Part shown: piece after piece, positions 27,802 to 35,744 of the stretch
Layout of the letters: each line of letters opens with the position of its first letter
Numbering within the stretch: position 1 is the first letter of the stretch
Source: Paenibacillus gallinarum
GTDB taxonomy: Bacteria > Bacillota > Bacilli > Paenibacillales > Paenibacillaceae
NCBI RefSeq assembly: GCF_014836635.1
Contig: NZ_JACSQL010000014.1
Span: 1 to 64,000 of the forward strand
DNA length: 64,000 bases
Reading direction: 5' to 3'
Translations under genes and position numbers: made by a program
Notes under the pieces: generated by a model
What the model saw: only the letters and a program-made list of their open reading frames with translations
Told to the model about the DNA's origin: nothing
Databases searched by the model: none

Positions 27802-28752
27802 ATGAGACAACAAACGGCAGGAATTCATCATATTACAGCTTTCGTATCAGATGCACAAAAAAACGTGGATTTTTACGCAGGGGTTCTTGGGTTACGACTT
27901 GTAAAAAAGACAATTAACTTTGATGCTCCGGATGTCTATCATCTTTATTTTGGTAATGAACAAGGGAGCCCGGGCACGGTCATCACTTTCTTCCCATTCC
28001 CTACGGGACGTAAAGGAACAATAGGCGGAGGACAGGTCGGCTGGACAACGTATGCAGTGCCCGTCGGTTCACTTGAGTTCTGGAAGGAACGTTTGAATAA
28101 ATTTGGTATTTCATATACCATGGTAGAACGTTTTTCAGAAAGTTATGTTCAGTTTCGAGATGTCGATGGACTACAGCTTGAACTTGTAGAGAGAGAAGAA
28201 GGACCTGCAAGCCAGTGGACCTTTGGCGGAATACCTCCTGAGAAAGCAATTAAAGGATTCGGCGGGGCTCTGCTTTACAGCACAGATCCAGAGAAAACGA
28301 TGAAGACACTCGAGAATACGCTCGGTTTGACCAAAGTAGGGGAAGCTAAGGGGGCTGTTCGTTTCCGCTCAACTGGAAATCTCGGCAACCTGATTGATGT
28401 AAGCAAAACACAGGTAGCACCAGGGAGAAACGGGATCGGGATCGTTCACCATATTGCCTGGAGGGCAGCGGATGAAGCGGACCATATCCGCTGGAGTGCT
28501 GCCGTAAAAGCAGATGGATTTGAGCTTACCCCTGTAAAGGATCGGAATTACTTTAAAGCGCTCTATTTCCGGGAACAAGGGGGAATTCTGTTCGAGATTG
28601 CTACAGATCCTCCTGGATTTACTGTGGATGAACCTGAGGCAGAGCTGGGTGAAAGCTTAATGCTGCCAGAATGGTATGAGAATAAACGCCCTGTGCTTGA
28701 ACAGAATCTTGTACCCATTGTTGTTCGTGTGCTGGAACAGGATCAGATGTAA
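27802..28752 (+). CDS. mhqO: Ring-cleaving dioxygenase / glyoxalase-fold protein (MhqO-like)
   Basis: This is a 316-residue VOC-superfamily protein with two tandem glyoxalase-type modules (about 5-140 and 150-290). Likely metal ligands are the histidine in GIHHITAF, the one in GIVHHIAWR, and the glutamates in LQLELVERE and ILFEIATDPPGF. It probably opens aromatic rings of hydroquinone- or catechol-type compounds. The ATG at 27802 follows GAAGAGGTG. A GTG nine bases earlier lies inside that element. It is cotranscribed with the DoxX gene. Confidence 0.87.
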   Translation: MRQQTAGIHHITAFVSDAQKNVDFYAGVLGLRLVKKTINFDAPDVYHLYFGNEQGSPGTVITFFPFPTGRKGTIGGGQVGWTTYAVPVGSLEFWKERLNKFGISYTMVERFSESYVQFRDVDGLQLELVEREEGPASQWTFGGIPPEKAIKGFGGALLYSTDPEKTMKTLENTLGLTKVGEAKGAVRFRSTGNLGNLIDVSKTQVAPGRNGIGIVHHIAWRAADEADHIRWSAAVKADGFELTPVKDRNYFKALYFREQGGILFEIATDPPGFTVDEPEAELGESLMLPEWYENKRPVLEQNLVPIVVRVLEQDQM

Positions 28753-28775
28753 GTAGAAAAGGAGCTGATTTTCAA

Positions 28776-29399
28776 ATGGGCATGTCTATGCGAACGATTG
28801 ATCCTCTTACTCAAACAGAAAGAGAAAATTATAAGCTTCTCACAGGAAGTATTATTCCGAGACCGGTTGCTTTTGTGACAACTTTATCGGAAGACGGAAC
28901 GATTAACGGAGCTCCTTTTAGCTATTTTAATATCGTAACCGCGGATCCTCCAATGATCTCGATCTCAGTACAGCGGAAAAATGGACATTCGAAAGACACT
29001 GCACGTCATGCAATGTACCAGAAAGAGTTTGTCGTTCATATAACCGACGAGATGAATGTCGATAAGATTAATCAGACTGCGGAGAGCTTACCTCCTTCCG
29101 AAAGTGAGATTGAAAAGGCCGGACTAACTGTGGTTCCAAGTGACCTAATACAAGTTCCTGGAGTAAAAGAGGCGAAATTTCGTATGGAGTGTGTACTTGA
29201 AGCAGCGTATCCCTTAGGAGGAACAGAGAGTGCTCCTGCCTGTGATTTAATCATCGGCCGGGTTGTTCGTTTTCATATTGCTGATTCCTTAATCGATCAT
29301 GGCCGAATTGATGCGAACGAACTTCAGCCGGTTAGCCGCCTTGCAGGGAATCATTACTCGAAGCTGGGTCCGATGTTTTCACTAGAGCGCCCTAAATAA
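28776..29399 (+). CDS. Flavin reductase-like FMN-binding protein
   Basis: This 207-residue protein has the split-barrel flavin-binding fold. The motif IIPRPVAFVTTLSEDG and GAPFSYFNIVTADPPM is typical of the family and places FMN. It lies 23 bases after the dioxygenase with AAAAGGAG upstream and is probably the last gene of the MhqR-type operon. It could supply reduced flavin or reduce quinones directly. Confidence 0.85.
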   Translation: MGMSMRTIDPLTQTERENYKLLTGSIIPRPVAFVTTLSEDGTINGAPFSYFNIVTADPPMISISVQRKNGHSKDTARHAMYQKEFVVHITDEMNVDKINQTAESLPPSESEIEKAGLTVVPSDLIQVPGVKEAKFRMECVLEAAYPLGGTESAPACDLIIGRVVRFHIADSLIDHGRIDANELQPVSRLAGNHYSKLGPMFSLERPK

Positions 29400-29433
29400 A
29401 AAAAGAATGAAACTGCTCCCTGTATAGATAAAG

Positions 29434-29466
29434 GTAAGCCTCCTACCATCATGGTAAGAGGCTTAC
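29434..29466. terminator. Hairpin between convergent genes
   Basis: GTAAGCCTCCTACC pairs with GGTAAGAGGCTTAC with one mismatch. The T-tracts are weak on both sides, so it is a likely but not certain bidirectional terminator. Confidence 0.6.
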
Positions 29467-29484
29467 TTGGTTGATTTCAGAATG

Positions 29485-30867
29485 TTACCACACTAGAGAA
29501 TTCCCAAAAACAAGTCCATTGCTAATCAGTCTGCCGGGGGAAGTAATTGTTTTTCCACTAACATAAAGTCCAGACGAAGCGCCACCGTCCATATTCATGG
29601 CCTGATATGCACCAAGCTTAAGCATAATACTTCCCCACTGCTTCATGGTTGCTCCAGATACGGTGGCAAGCATCAGTGATCCATCTTTCTTAATAGCTAT
29701 TGCGCTGCGAGCACCGCTGTCAGTTAGAATTTTGGAACTGCTGAATCCTTCACTGGTCGGATTAACGCTAAGTTTACCGTTCGTTACGAGTCTCGGTCCT
29801 GCTCCGATGGCTGTATGAACGTCATCCCAATTGATTTTCTTTCCTGCAGCATTATTGAACGTTATATTGTAGTCAACATAGGAACCTACCTTAAACTTAT
29901 CTGCCATTTGCTCTTCTGTGCCGGTAAATACCAGTACATAGCCATCTTTAGGAATAGAGGCATTCGTATTTTTGGCTACTTTCGTGACTTTATCATTCCG
30001 GACTGTTACAGCTGTTCCGTAGGCAAATCCAACGTTTGTTCCACGTTTTGGCGTATATAATACCGCAGAAGTTTTTCCTTTGGTCGGAGTCCGGTTAACA
30101 AAATAGACATACCAATTCTGCGAACGTCCCTGGTCCTCTTTTACGGTCCCGAGAAGCCTTACGCGCAGCGTATCCATTACCGCAGATCCGTCCCATTTAA
30201 ACCCAATCGAAGTACCGCTGTTACCAATATGTTCGATAATTCCGTCACTGATGATCATCCCATACGGGTCAGGTACGCCGCCGTACGCTTCAAAGTAAGT
30301 TCCGTTTATCCCAGCCTGCGCTTGATACTTACTTACTATAGAGGATAAGGACTGTGTAGCACCAACCTTTCCATTAGCTAGTCCAGCAGTGACAGGCATT
30401 CCTTTAGGTAAAGTAACCGTCTGTACCGTAAATGTTCTGCCTGCGGTTTTTACTTTCTTGGCAGCATATACCGGTTTTGCAGAGGAGGTGCTTTTCTTAA
30501 TGGTCACAGGTAAAGAGAGTGTTCCTTTATAACCGGGAGTAGTAACCGTCACTTTGATGTTGGTTGTACCCTTAGAGATCGGAATAATGACTCCGTTTGA
30601 ATTAACCCGGGCAATTTTAGTATTTCCTGAAGAATAGGTAACCCGCACTTCCTCTGATTGCTTCAACTTTGCTGCCAAGGGCAGGCGTTTATCCGTAGTT
30701 AATGTTATGGAAGGGGCGGGGTAAGTCAATTGAACTTCCTGAACGGGTGCTGAAGTAGCCTCCGCATGAGAGATCTGAAAAGAAAGTGAGGCAGGAAGTG
30801 ATAACGACAGGAATAAAAACGTGAATAAAATGAAAATAGAGTTTCTTACATACGCGTATGACGACAT
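29485..30867 (-). CDS. Secreted phosphodiester glycosidase-domain protein
   Basis: This 460-residue exported protein has a signal peptide over about 1-37 with cleavage likely after SHAEA. A Big2/Ig-like module (about 45-125, with SSGNTKIARVNSNGVI) precedes a NAGPA/DUF2233 domain (about 150-455) with YFEAYGGVPDPYGMIISDG, AIGAGPRLVTNGK, GARSAIAIKKDG and NMDGGASSGLYV. NAGPA-type enzymes remove sugar-phosphodiester caps, and bacterial ones act on wall or exopolysaccharide. The Ig-like part may bind the cell surface. It is monocistronic, and the ATG follows AAAGGAGG. Confidence 0.85.
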   Translation of the reverse strand: MSSYAYVRNSIFILFTFLFLSLSLPASLSFQISHAEATSAPVQEVQLTYPAPSITLTTDKRLPLAAKLKQSEEVRVTYSSGNTKIARVNSNGVIIPISKGTTNIKVTVTTPGYKGTLSLPVTIKKSTSSAKPVYAAKKVKTAGRTFTVQTVTLPKGMPVTAGLANGKVGATQSLSSIVSKYQAQAGINGTYFEAYGGVPDPYGMIISDGIIEHIGNSGTSIGFKWDGSAVMDTLRVRLLGTVKEDQGRSQNWYVYFVNRTPTKGKTSAVLYTPKRGTNVGFAYGTAVTVRNDKVTKVAKNTNASIPKDGYVLVFTGTEEQMADKFKVGSYVDYNITFNNAAGKKINWDDVHTAIGAGPRLVTNGKLSVNPTSEGFSSSKILTDSGARSAIAIKKDGSLMLATVSGATMKQWGSIMLKLGAYQAMNMDGGASSGLYVSGKTITSPGRLISNGLVFGNSLVW

Positions 30868-31179
30868 AAGAGAGTAAATCCTCCTTTTACAATATGAAAT
30901 CTAAGTTATTATCGGTCAGAATGGAGGGTTTACTTACAAGGTAGGATCTATTGTTACTTCATACCATTAATTTACTGTTCTTGATTATGGTTAACTATCA
31001 TTCTATAGCAACTATATTCTAGTATTTAACCATCTGAAACATTAAAGGGATAAGTTGTTTTATTCACGAAGTGAACTAATGAAAATTAGGTTCTTTGTGG
31101 ATTTATAGAAAGAATATATGATATGATTGCCAAAATAAGTTACATTAAGTAAGTAACAATATTTTCGGGAGGTTATAAA
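30868..31179. other. Divergent intergenic region, nothing recognised
   Basis: It should contain the promoters of the glycosidase gene (minus strand) and the DsbA-like gene (plus strand). I could not assign operators or other motifs. Confidence 0.5.
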
Positions 31180-31887
31180 ATGAAAATCGAAATTTGGTCG
31201 GACTATATGTGTCCCTTTTGCTATATCGGAAAACGCCGCTTTGAAGAAGCTTTGGAGTCGTTCCCTCATAAAGATCAGGTTGAAGTCGTTTATCGTAGTT
31301 ATGAACTGAATCCAAACGAAGCACGCTATACAGAACAGACAACTTACGACAGTCTTGCGAAAAAGTACGGAATGTCTGCTCAAGAGGCAAAATCAATGAC
31401 AGAAAATGTCGTAGCGCAAGCGCGTACTGTTGGACTGAACTATAATTTTGACGTTCTTAAACCAACCAATTCGTTTGATGCGCACCGTTTAACTCATTAT
31501 GCTGCAGAGCAGGGGAAAGCGAGTGAGATGACAGAATCACTTTTCTCCGCTTATTTTGAAAAAGGTGAACATATTGGTAGCAGAGAAGTTCTCATTCGTC
31601 TTGCTGGAGAAGTTGGAATGGATACGAAACAGGTGGAGAGGATGCTGGAAGAATCGAACTATGCTGAGGAAGTACGCAGAGATGAGAAACAAGGTGCTGA
31701 TCTTGGGATTCAAGGCGTTCCTTTCTTTGTAATTGACCGTAAATATGGTATTTCGGGTGCTCAGCCACTTCAAGTGTTTACAGATGCATTGACGCAAGCA
31801 TGGTCTGAGTCGCAGCCACTGAAAGTCTTTGGAGACAGTGAGGATGCTTTATGTAAGGATGATTCTTGCAGTTTACCTGATAAATAA
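31180..31887 (+). CDS. FrnE-like DsbA oxidoreductase
   Basis: This 235-residue cytoplasmic thioredoxin-fold protein has a DsbA helical insertion. The redox motif is Cys11-Pro-Phe-Cys14 at the extreme N-terminus, the cis-Pro loop is GVPFFV, and GISGAQP is conserved. FrnE homologues act as disulfide isomerases or in polyketide-type chemistry. An extra Cys pair lies in the tail (LCKDDSCSLPDK). The ATG follows GGGAGG. There is no signal peptide. Confidence 0.88.
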   Translation: MKIEIWSDYMCPFCYIGKRRFEEALESFPHKDQVEVVYRSYELNPNEARYTEQTTYDSLAKKYGMSAQEAKSMTENVVAQARTVGLNYNFDVLKPTNSFDAHRLTHYAAEQGKASEMTESLFSAYFEKGEHIGSREVLIRLAGEVGMDTKQVERMLEESNYAEEVRRDEKQGADLGIQGVPFFVIDRKYGISGAQPLQVFTDALTQAWSESQPLKVFGDSEDALCKDDSCSLPDK

Positions 31888-31903
31888 AATGATCCTCATA
31901 ACA

Positions 31904-31935
31904 AATGTCTGGCAGTTACTGCTGGGCATTTTTTT
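31904..31935 (+). terminator. Terminator after the FrnE-like gene
   Basis: A G-U-rich stem AATGTCTGGCAG with CTGCTGGGCATT runs into seven T residues. Confidence 0.85.
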
Positions 31936-31957
31936 ATCACAGGAGAGTCATAAAAAT

Positions 31958-31971
31958 TGATAACGCTTACT
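31958..31971 (+). promoter_or_regulatory. cre site upstream of the SR1P-like gene
   Basis: TGATAACGCTTACT matches the CcpA consensus at 13 of 14 positions. It lies 43 bases before the small gene's start, in the promoter region. Confidence 0.6.
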
Positions 31972-32013
31972 ATATATGAAGAGAAGAAATGAACAAAGAG
32001 GAGGTTTACTTAG

Positions 32014-32187
32014 GTGGAGAAATACAAGAGCTCTATTCCGCTGGGTGTGATTTTGTGTCGGGACTGTTATAGTGAGCTCGGTGTGCAGGAAACAGACCGT
32101 GTCCAGATTTTCTACTCTTCTTGCGGTTCAGTTCATTGCAAAGAAGCGAGACTGAATTCGGAGTACGAACAATATTTGGACGAATAA
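32014..32187 (+). CDS. Small SR1P-like peptide
   Basis: This 57-residue frame starts with GTG, with AAAGAGGAGG nine bases upstream. The core GVILCRDCYSELG followed by FYSSCGSVHCKE resembles Bacillus SR1P, which has CxxC near the N-terminus, then a Tyr-x-x-Cys-Gly turn and a second Cys pair. The cysteines are 15, 18, 37 and 42, probably for zinc. SR1P is encoded on the dual-function RNA SR1 and binds GapA to aid RNase J1-dependent RNA decay. SR1 is repressed by CcpN and CcpA, and a cre site lies just upstream here. The identification is by eye, and a GapA role is inference. Confidence 0.7.
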   Translation: MEKYKSSIPLGVILCRDCYSELGVQETDRVQIFYSSCGSVHCKEARLNSEYEQYLDE

Positions 32188-32266
32188 TGAATTTATTTCA
32201 CTCTTACTCTTATATAGGTAGATGATGATACAGGGTACCAAGTAATACTCAATATAAAAAAATGAA

Positions 32267-32311
32267 AACAGGCTTATACATCCCTTAATTTACTGGATGT
32301 ATAAGCCTGTT
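32267..32311. terminator. Strong bidirectional terminator
   Basis: A perfect 17-bp stem AACAGGCTTATACATCC / GGATGTATAAGCCTGTT separates the SR1P-like gene from the convergent antiporter gene. The minus-strand side ends in TTCATTTTTT, the plus side in a weaker ATTTATA. Confidence 0.9.
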
Positions 32312-32323
32312 ATTTATATATAA

Positions 32324-33496
32324 TTAGTTGTTGTTCTCTAATGTAGATCCTTTTTTATTAGAAAACATAATTTTAAGAAACGGCGGTGTCACTAGTGTGG
32401 TTACAATGACCATAATGATGAGTGATGTGTAATATTCAGGATCAAGCAGACCGGATGCAAGACCTGTACCTGCGATGATCAGAGCGACTTCTCCCCGAGA
32501 AATCATACCAGCTCCGATGGAAAAAGACGAACGTCCATTAAATCCAGTCAAACGCGCACCTAAGGCTCCGCCCAGCAGTTTCGTCAAAATAGCAACGACA
32601 CTAATTACGATGATGAATCCAATCTGAGATCCGACGCCTTCAAAGTCGACATTTAGTCCAATACTTACAAAGAATACAGGAACAAACAAACTGTAAGCGA
32701 TCGGTTCAAGCTTGCTTTCAACCGTGTGCTTAAATTCGGTTTGTGAAATAGCAATCCCTGCGGCAAATGCACCAATAATACCTGCTATACCCATCCATTC
32801 AGCAAAATAGGAAAAGGCGAGTGCAATAATGATTCCGCCAGAAATCACAGTTTCTGTTACTTTCAGTTTGGCGAACCATTTCATCACTACAGGTACTACC
32901 CAGATGGACGCGGCAATGATGACTCCAAAGAAGAGCACTTTCTTTCCAATAAGACTACCAATACTTACGCTTTCTCCACTTGTTCCGAGAACACTCATCA
33001 TTATTGCCAGCAAGATGACAACGAGAATATCATCAACAACAGCGGCTCCCAGAATGGTGGTACCCTCTTTTGAACTTAGTTGGTTCATTTCTTTTAGCGT
33101 TTGTACAGAGATACTTACGGAAGTAGCACAGAATAGAAGACCGAAGAATAGAGCGTGATGATTCTCCATACCGAAGCTCAGTGCTGCTCCATATCCCCCG
33201 AAGAAAGGTAAAATAACCCCGCCTACGGCAACAGCTAAAGCAGCCTTCCAGTTCTGACGAAGCTGATCCAAATCGGTTTCGAGACCAGCAATAAACATAA
33301 GAACAAGTACGCCGATTTCTGAGAATTCATGGATAAACGACGTCTGTTGAACCCACCCAAGGATCGCCGGGCCAAGAATAACCCCTGCAATTAATTCACC
33401 AAGGACGGAAGGCTGTCCTAACTTGACCGATAGATGGCCTGCAATTTTGGTAAAGATAAGAATGAGCACGAGGTGTAAAATAAAAATAAAATCCAT
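32324..33496 (-). CDS. Cation/proton antiporter, CPA2 type
   Basis: This is a 390-residue membrane protein with about 12 helices. Family features are LSVKLGQPSVLGELIAGVIL, FLAGLETDL-like VLMFIAGLETDLDQL, the unwound-helix region TSVSISVQTLKEM with the ion-binding aspartates in AAVVDDILVVI, and MISRGEVALIIAG. It should exchange Na+ or K+ for protons (NapA/GerN-like). The ATG at 33496 has AAAGGGGA upstream. A frame extension of 13 codons has none. The transcript has a leader with an intrinsic terminator about 65 bases before the start, annotated separately. Confidence 0.9.
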   Translation of the reverse strand: MDFIFILHLVLILIFTKIAGHLSVKLGQPSVLGELIAGVILGPAILGWVQQTSFIHEFSEIGVLVLMFIAGLETDLDQLRQNWKAALAVAVGGVILPFFGGYGAALSFGMENHHALFFGLLFCATSVSISVQTLKEMNQLSSKEGTTILGAAVVDDILVVILLAIMMSVLGTSGESVSIGSLIGKKVLFFGVIIAASIWVVPVVMKWFAKLKVTETVISGGIIIALAFSYFAEWMGIAGIIGAFAAGIAISQTEFKHTVESKLEPIAYSLFVPVFFVSIGLNVDFEGVGSQIGFIIVISVVAILTKLLGGALGARLTGFNGRSSFSIGAGMISRGEVALIIAGTGLASGLLDPEYYTSLIIMVIVTTLVTPPFLKIMFSNKKGSTLENNN

Positions 33497-33561
33497 CGTT
33501 GTTCCCCTTTCGAAGTAGGTATATATTGTCCGCATGTGAGGGAATCTTCATGTTTACACAC

Positions 33562-33644
33562 AAAAAAAGCCTATTTACGCAAGATCCCCATAAATACGCC
33601 TGAAAATAGACAGAAGGGGGCCTTGTGTGCCAGACTCCTCCTGT
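33562..33644 (-). promoter_or_regulatory. Candidate riboswitch/attenuator in antiporter leader
   Basis: Read on the minus strand, ACAGGAGG (33637-33644) pairs with CCTTCTGT (33610-33617), enclosing a G/C-rich loop with TCTGGCACACAAGG. A second hairpin, AGGCGTATTTA with TAAATAGGCT (33568-33601), is followed by seven T residues and looks like an intrinsic terminator. Its loop GGGG is complementary to the CCCCC of the first hairpin. This architecture before a cation antiporter suggests a transcription-controlling RNA. I cannot assign it to a known class. Confidence 0.55.
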
Positions 33645-33874
33645 GAACAATATATGTAATTTTTGTTGTACTTTACGTTTCTCCTCTTATTGTACATTCT
33701 TTTATATCAAATGGAAAGGGGAATCCTTATCCATTCCTAGAATCAAACCTTTCGTATAAACCCCATCACAAAAAGACCCTCAATAAAGTTCAGAGTGTTG
33801 TCACTTAACAATTCCCTATTATGAAGTTTATAATTGAAGTAAGGATTTACCTATAGAGGAGGATAACGTTCGTT

Positions 33875-34441
33875 ATGAAGAGCAAAGGTATGAAAGAGAG
33901 TGACTACGTCCCGACGACGAAGAAGAATTTTGCGGGAATCATTATTAGCTTTTCATTGATTGCCAATGTTATTATATTGCTGCTCTTTTTTGCGCCAGTA
34001 GGTTATAACGGTGAAGTGCATTTTGATTATACAATACTTCCACGGATTAACGCAGTACTCAACAGTTTTACTTTTATCTTTTTGCTGGCAGCACTCATTG
34101 CTATTCTAAAGAAAAATGTTAAGATTCATAAACGATTTGTAATTGCAGCATTTGCTTCTACATTGTTATTTCTAGTAACCTATCTTACCTTCCATTACAT
34201 TTCTCCGGAGACATCAAAGTTTGGGGGAGAAGGATTTATTCGTCCTGTGTACTTTACCATTTTGATCACGCATAGCTTTTTAGCTGCTGTCATTGTGCCG
34301 CTTGCTCTTTTCTCACTCGTGTGGGGCTGGACAATGCAGGTAGAAAAACACCGGAAGATTGCGCGATGGACGATGCCTATTTGGCTTTACGTAAGCTTTA
34401 CAGGTGTAATTGTGTATCTTATGATGGCACCTTATTATTAA
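33875..34441 (+). CDS. DUF420 membrane protein (YozB-like)
   Basis: This 188-residue protein has about five hydrophobic segments and the DUF420 pattern LPRINAVLNSFTFIFLLAAL, the histidines in KIHKRFVIAA and LTFHYI, and THSFLAAVIVPLALFSL. Such proteins occur with haem-copper oxidase genes and may help cytochrome oxidase assembly, but the role is not settled. GAGGAGG precedes the ATG. It stands alone here, 20 kb from the qox operon. Confidence 0.85.
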   Translation: MKSKGMKESDYVPTTKKNFAGIIISFSLIANVIILLLFFAPVGYNGEVHFDYTILPRINAVLNSFTFIFLLAALIAILKKNVKIHKRFVIAAFASTLLFLVTYLTFHYISPETSKFGGEGFIRPVYFTILITHSFLAAVIVPLALFSLVWGWTMQVEKHRKIARWTMPIWLYVSFTGVIVYLMMAPYY

Positions 34442-34498
34442 GACCGAGTAGTTGTATTCAGTCTCTATAATGTCTAAGAAATATGGATGTATAAAAGG

Positions 34499-34538
34499 CC
34501 GGAATGTCTCTTTTCATAGAGACGTTTCGGTTTTTTTT
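34499..34538 (+). terminator. Terminator after the DUF420 gene
   Basis: CCGGAATGTCTCT pairs with AGAGACGTTTCGG and is followed by eight T residues. Confidence 0.92.
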
Positions 34539-34576
34539 GCAAAAAAAACTTGCATTTTAAGAAAATAAGGGATATG

Positions 34577-34605
34577 ATTGACCCATCAACCATTGATGAG
34601 TCAAT
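34577..34605. promoter_or_regulatory. MarR-type operator, imperfect palindrome
   Basis: ATTGACCCATCAA and TTGATGAGTCAAT form a 29-base inverted repeat with one mismatched arm position. It ends a few bases before the ribosome binding site of the MarR gene, suggesting autorepression of the operon. Confidence 0.7.
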
Positions 34606-34626
34606 GATTTGAAGGAGGTCTTTATT

Positions 34627-35070
34627 ATTTCTACATGTCGTACGGAAGACCTATTGTATTTGCTTATGCATCTTAATAAGCACATCGCTACCCGGTTTGA
34701 ACGCTGTGCGGGTGTAAGTCCTAATCGGCTTGAACTTTTATGTAAACTGACGGGTGGAGAAATCAGCCAATCGGATCTACAGAAAGCAGTATCAATTGAT
34801 CCTGCTGCAGTGACGCGTCATGTTCAGCAACTGGAGGCGGAAGGGATACTACTCCGCACGAGAAGCGAGAACGATAACCGGATTACGTTAGTTCAGCTGA
34901 CGGAAGAAGGAAAAAACAAAGTAGCGGATTTTAAAGCGGAAAAAGAACGATTTATGGAGGAACTGCAATCTGATCTCACGGAAGCAGAGCGCCTTCAGTT
35001 TATTGAAACATTACAGAAGCTGAACAACCAGATCCACCAAATGAAAGATCCCAGAAAGACGAATAAATGA
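34627..35070 (+). CDS. MarR-family regulator, probable ATT start
   Basis: The ~147-residue winged-helix repressor contains CAGVSPNRLELLCKLTGG, a recognition helix region around IDPAAVTRHVQQLEAEG, and the wing SENDNRITLVQLTEEGK. The start is unusual. AAGGAGGT lies at 34612-34619, and the only codons at correct spacing in frame are ATT at 34624 or 34627. A TTG at 34609 lies upstream of the ribosome binding site, and the first in-frame ATG is at 34666, which would trim the conserved N-terminal helix. The nitroreductase gene follows 24 bases after the stop, so it is the likely target together with this gene. Confidence 0.75.
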   Translation: MSTCRTEDLLYLLMHLNKHIATRFERCAGVSPNRLELLCKLTGGEISQSDLQKAVSIDPAAVTRHVQQLEAEGILLRTRSENDNRITLVQLTEEGKNKVADFKAEKERFMEELQSDLTEAERLQFIETLQKLNNQIHQMKDPRKTNK

Positions 35071-35094
35071 TATAGATAAAAGGAGCTTATAACC

Positions 35095-35733
35095 ATGACT
35101 GTAAATACAGTAATTAAAGATTACAACGAAGTAATTTCCTCCCGCCGTTCGGTGCGAGTGTATGATCCTTCGGTTAAAATCAGCCGTGAAGAAATGACAG
35201 AGATTTTGGAAGAAGCAACACTCGCTCCATCTTCTGTTAACCTTCAACCATGGAGATTTCTAGTTATTGATAGCCCAGAAGGCAAAGCAACACTTGAAGA
35301 GTTGGCACCAGGAAACTTGCACCAAGTGAAAACTTCGTCTGCAGTCATTGCTGTATTTGGAGATATGAATGCATTCGACAATGCAGATGACATTATGAGC
35401 AGTGCAGTAGAACGTGGGTTTCTTCCACAAGAGGTGAAGGAACAGATTATGGCGAACTACACAGATCTGTTTGGTCGTATTTCAGCAGGTGCATTCCGCG
35501 AAATGATCGTAATCGACTGCGGATTGGTTTCCATGCAGCTCATGCTTTCTGCTCGTGCTCACGGATATGACACAAACCCAATTGGCGGTTACGATAAATC
35601 CCGAATTGCAGAAGCATTTGGAATGGATAAAGAACGTTATGTACCTGTAATGCTGATTTCAATCGGTAAAGCAGCTAAAGAAGCACGTAAGACAACTCGT
35701 CTGCCTATAGACCGTGTTGCACAGTGGAAGTGA
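35095..35733 (+). CDS. Nitroreductase-family FMN oxidoreductase
   Basis: This 212-residue protein of the NfsA/FRP-like fold has FMN-binding parts SSRRSVRVYDP near the N-terminus, APSSVNLQPWRFLVI, and GGYDKSRIAEAFG. It resembles Bacillus MhqN/YdgI-type enzymes that reduce quinones or nitro compounds with NAD(P)H. AAAAGGAG precedes the ATG. It is in an operon with the MarR regulator and a small monooxygenase-fold gene. Confidence 0.9.
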   Translation: MTVNTVIKDYNEVISSRRSVRVYDPSVKISREEMTEILEEATLAPSSVNLQPWRFLVIDSPEGKATLEELAPGNLHQVKTSSAVIAVFGDMNAFDNADDIMSSAVERGFLPQEVKEQIMANYTDLFGRISAGAFREMIVIDCGLVSMQLMLSARAHGYDTNPIGGYDKSRIAEAFGMDKERYVPVMLISIGKAAKEARKTTRLPIDRVAQWK

Positions 35734-35744
35734 GGAGGATACCT

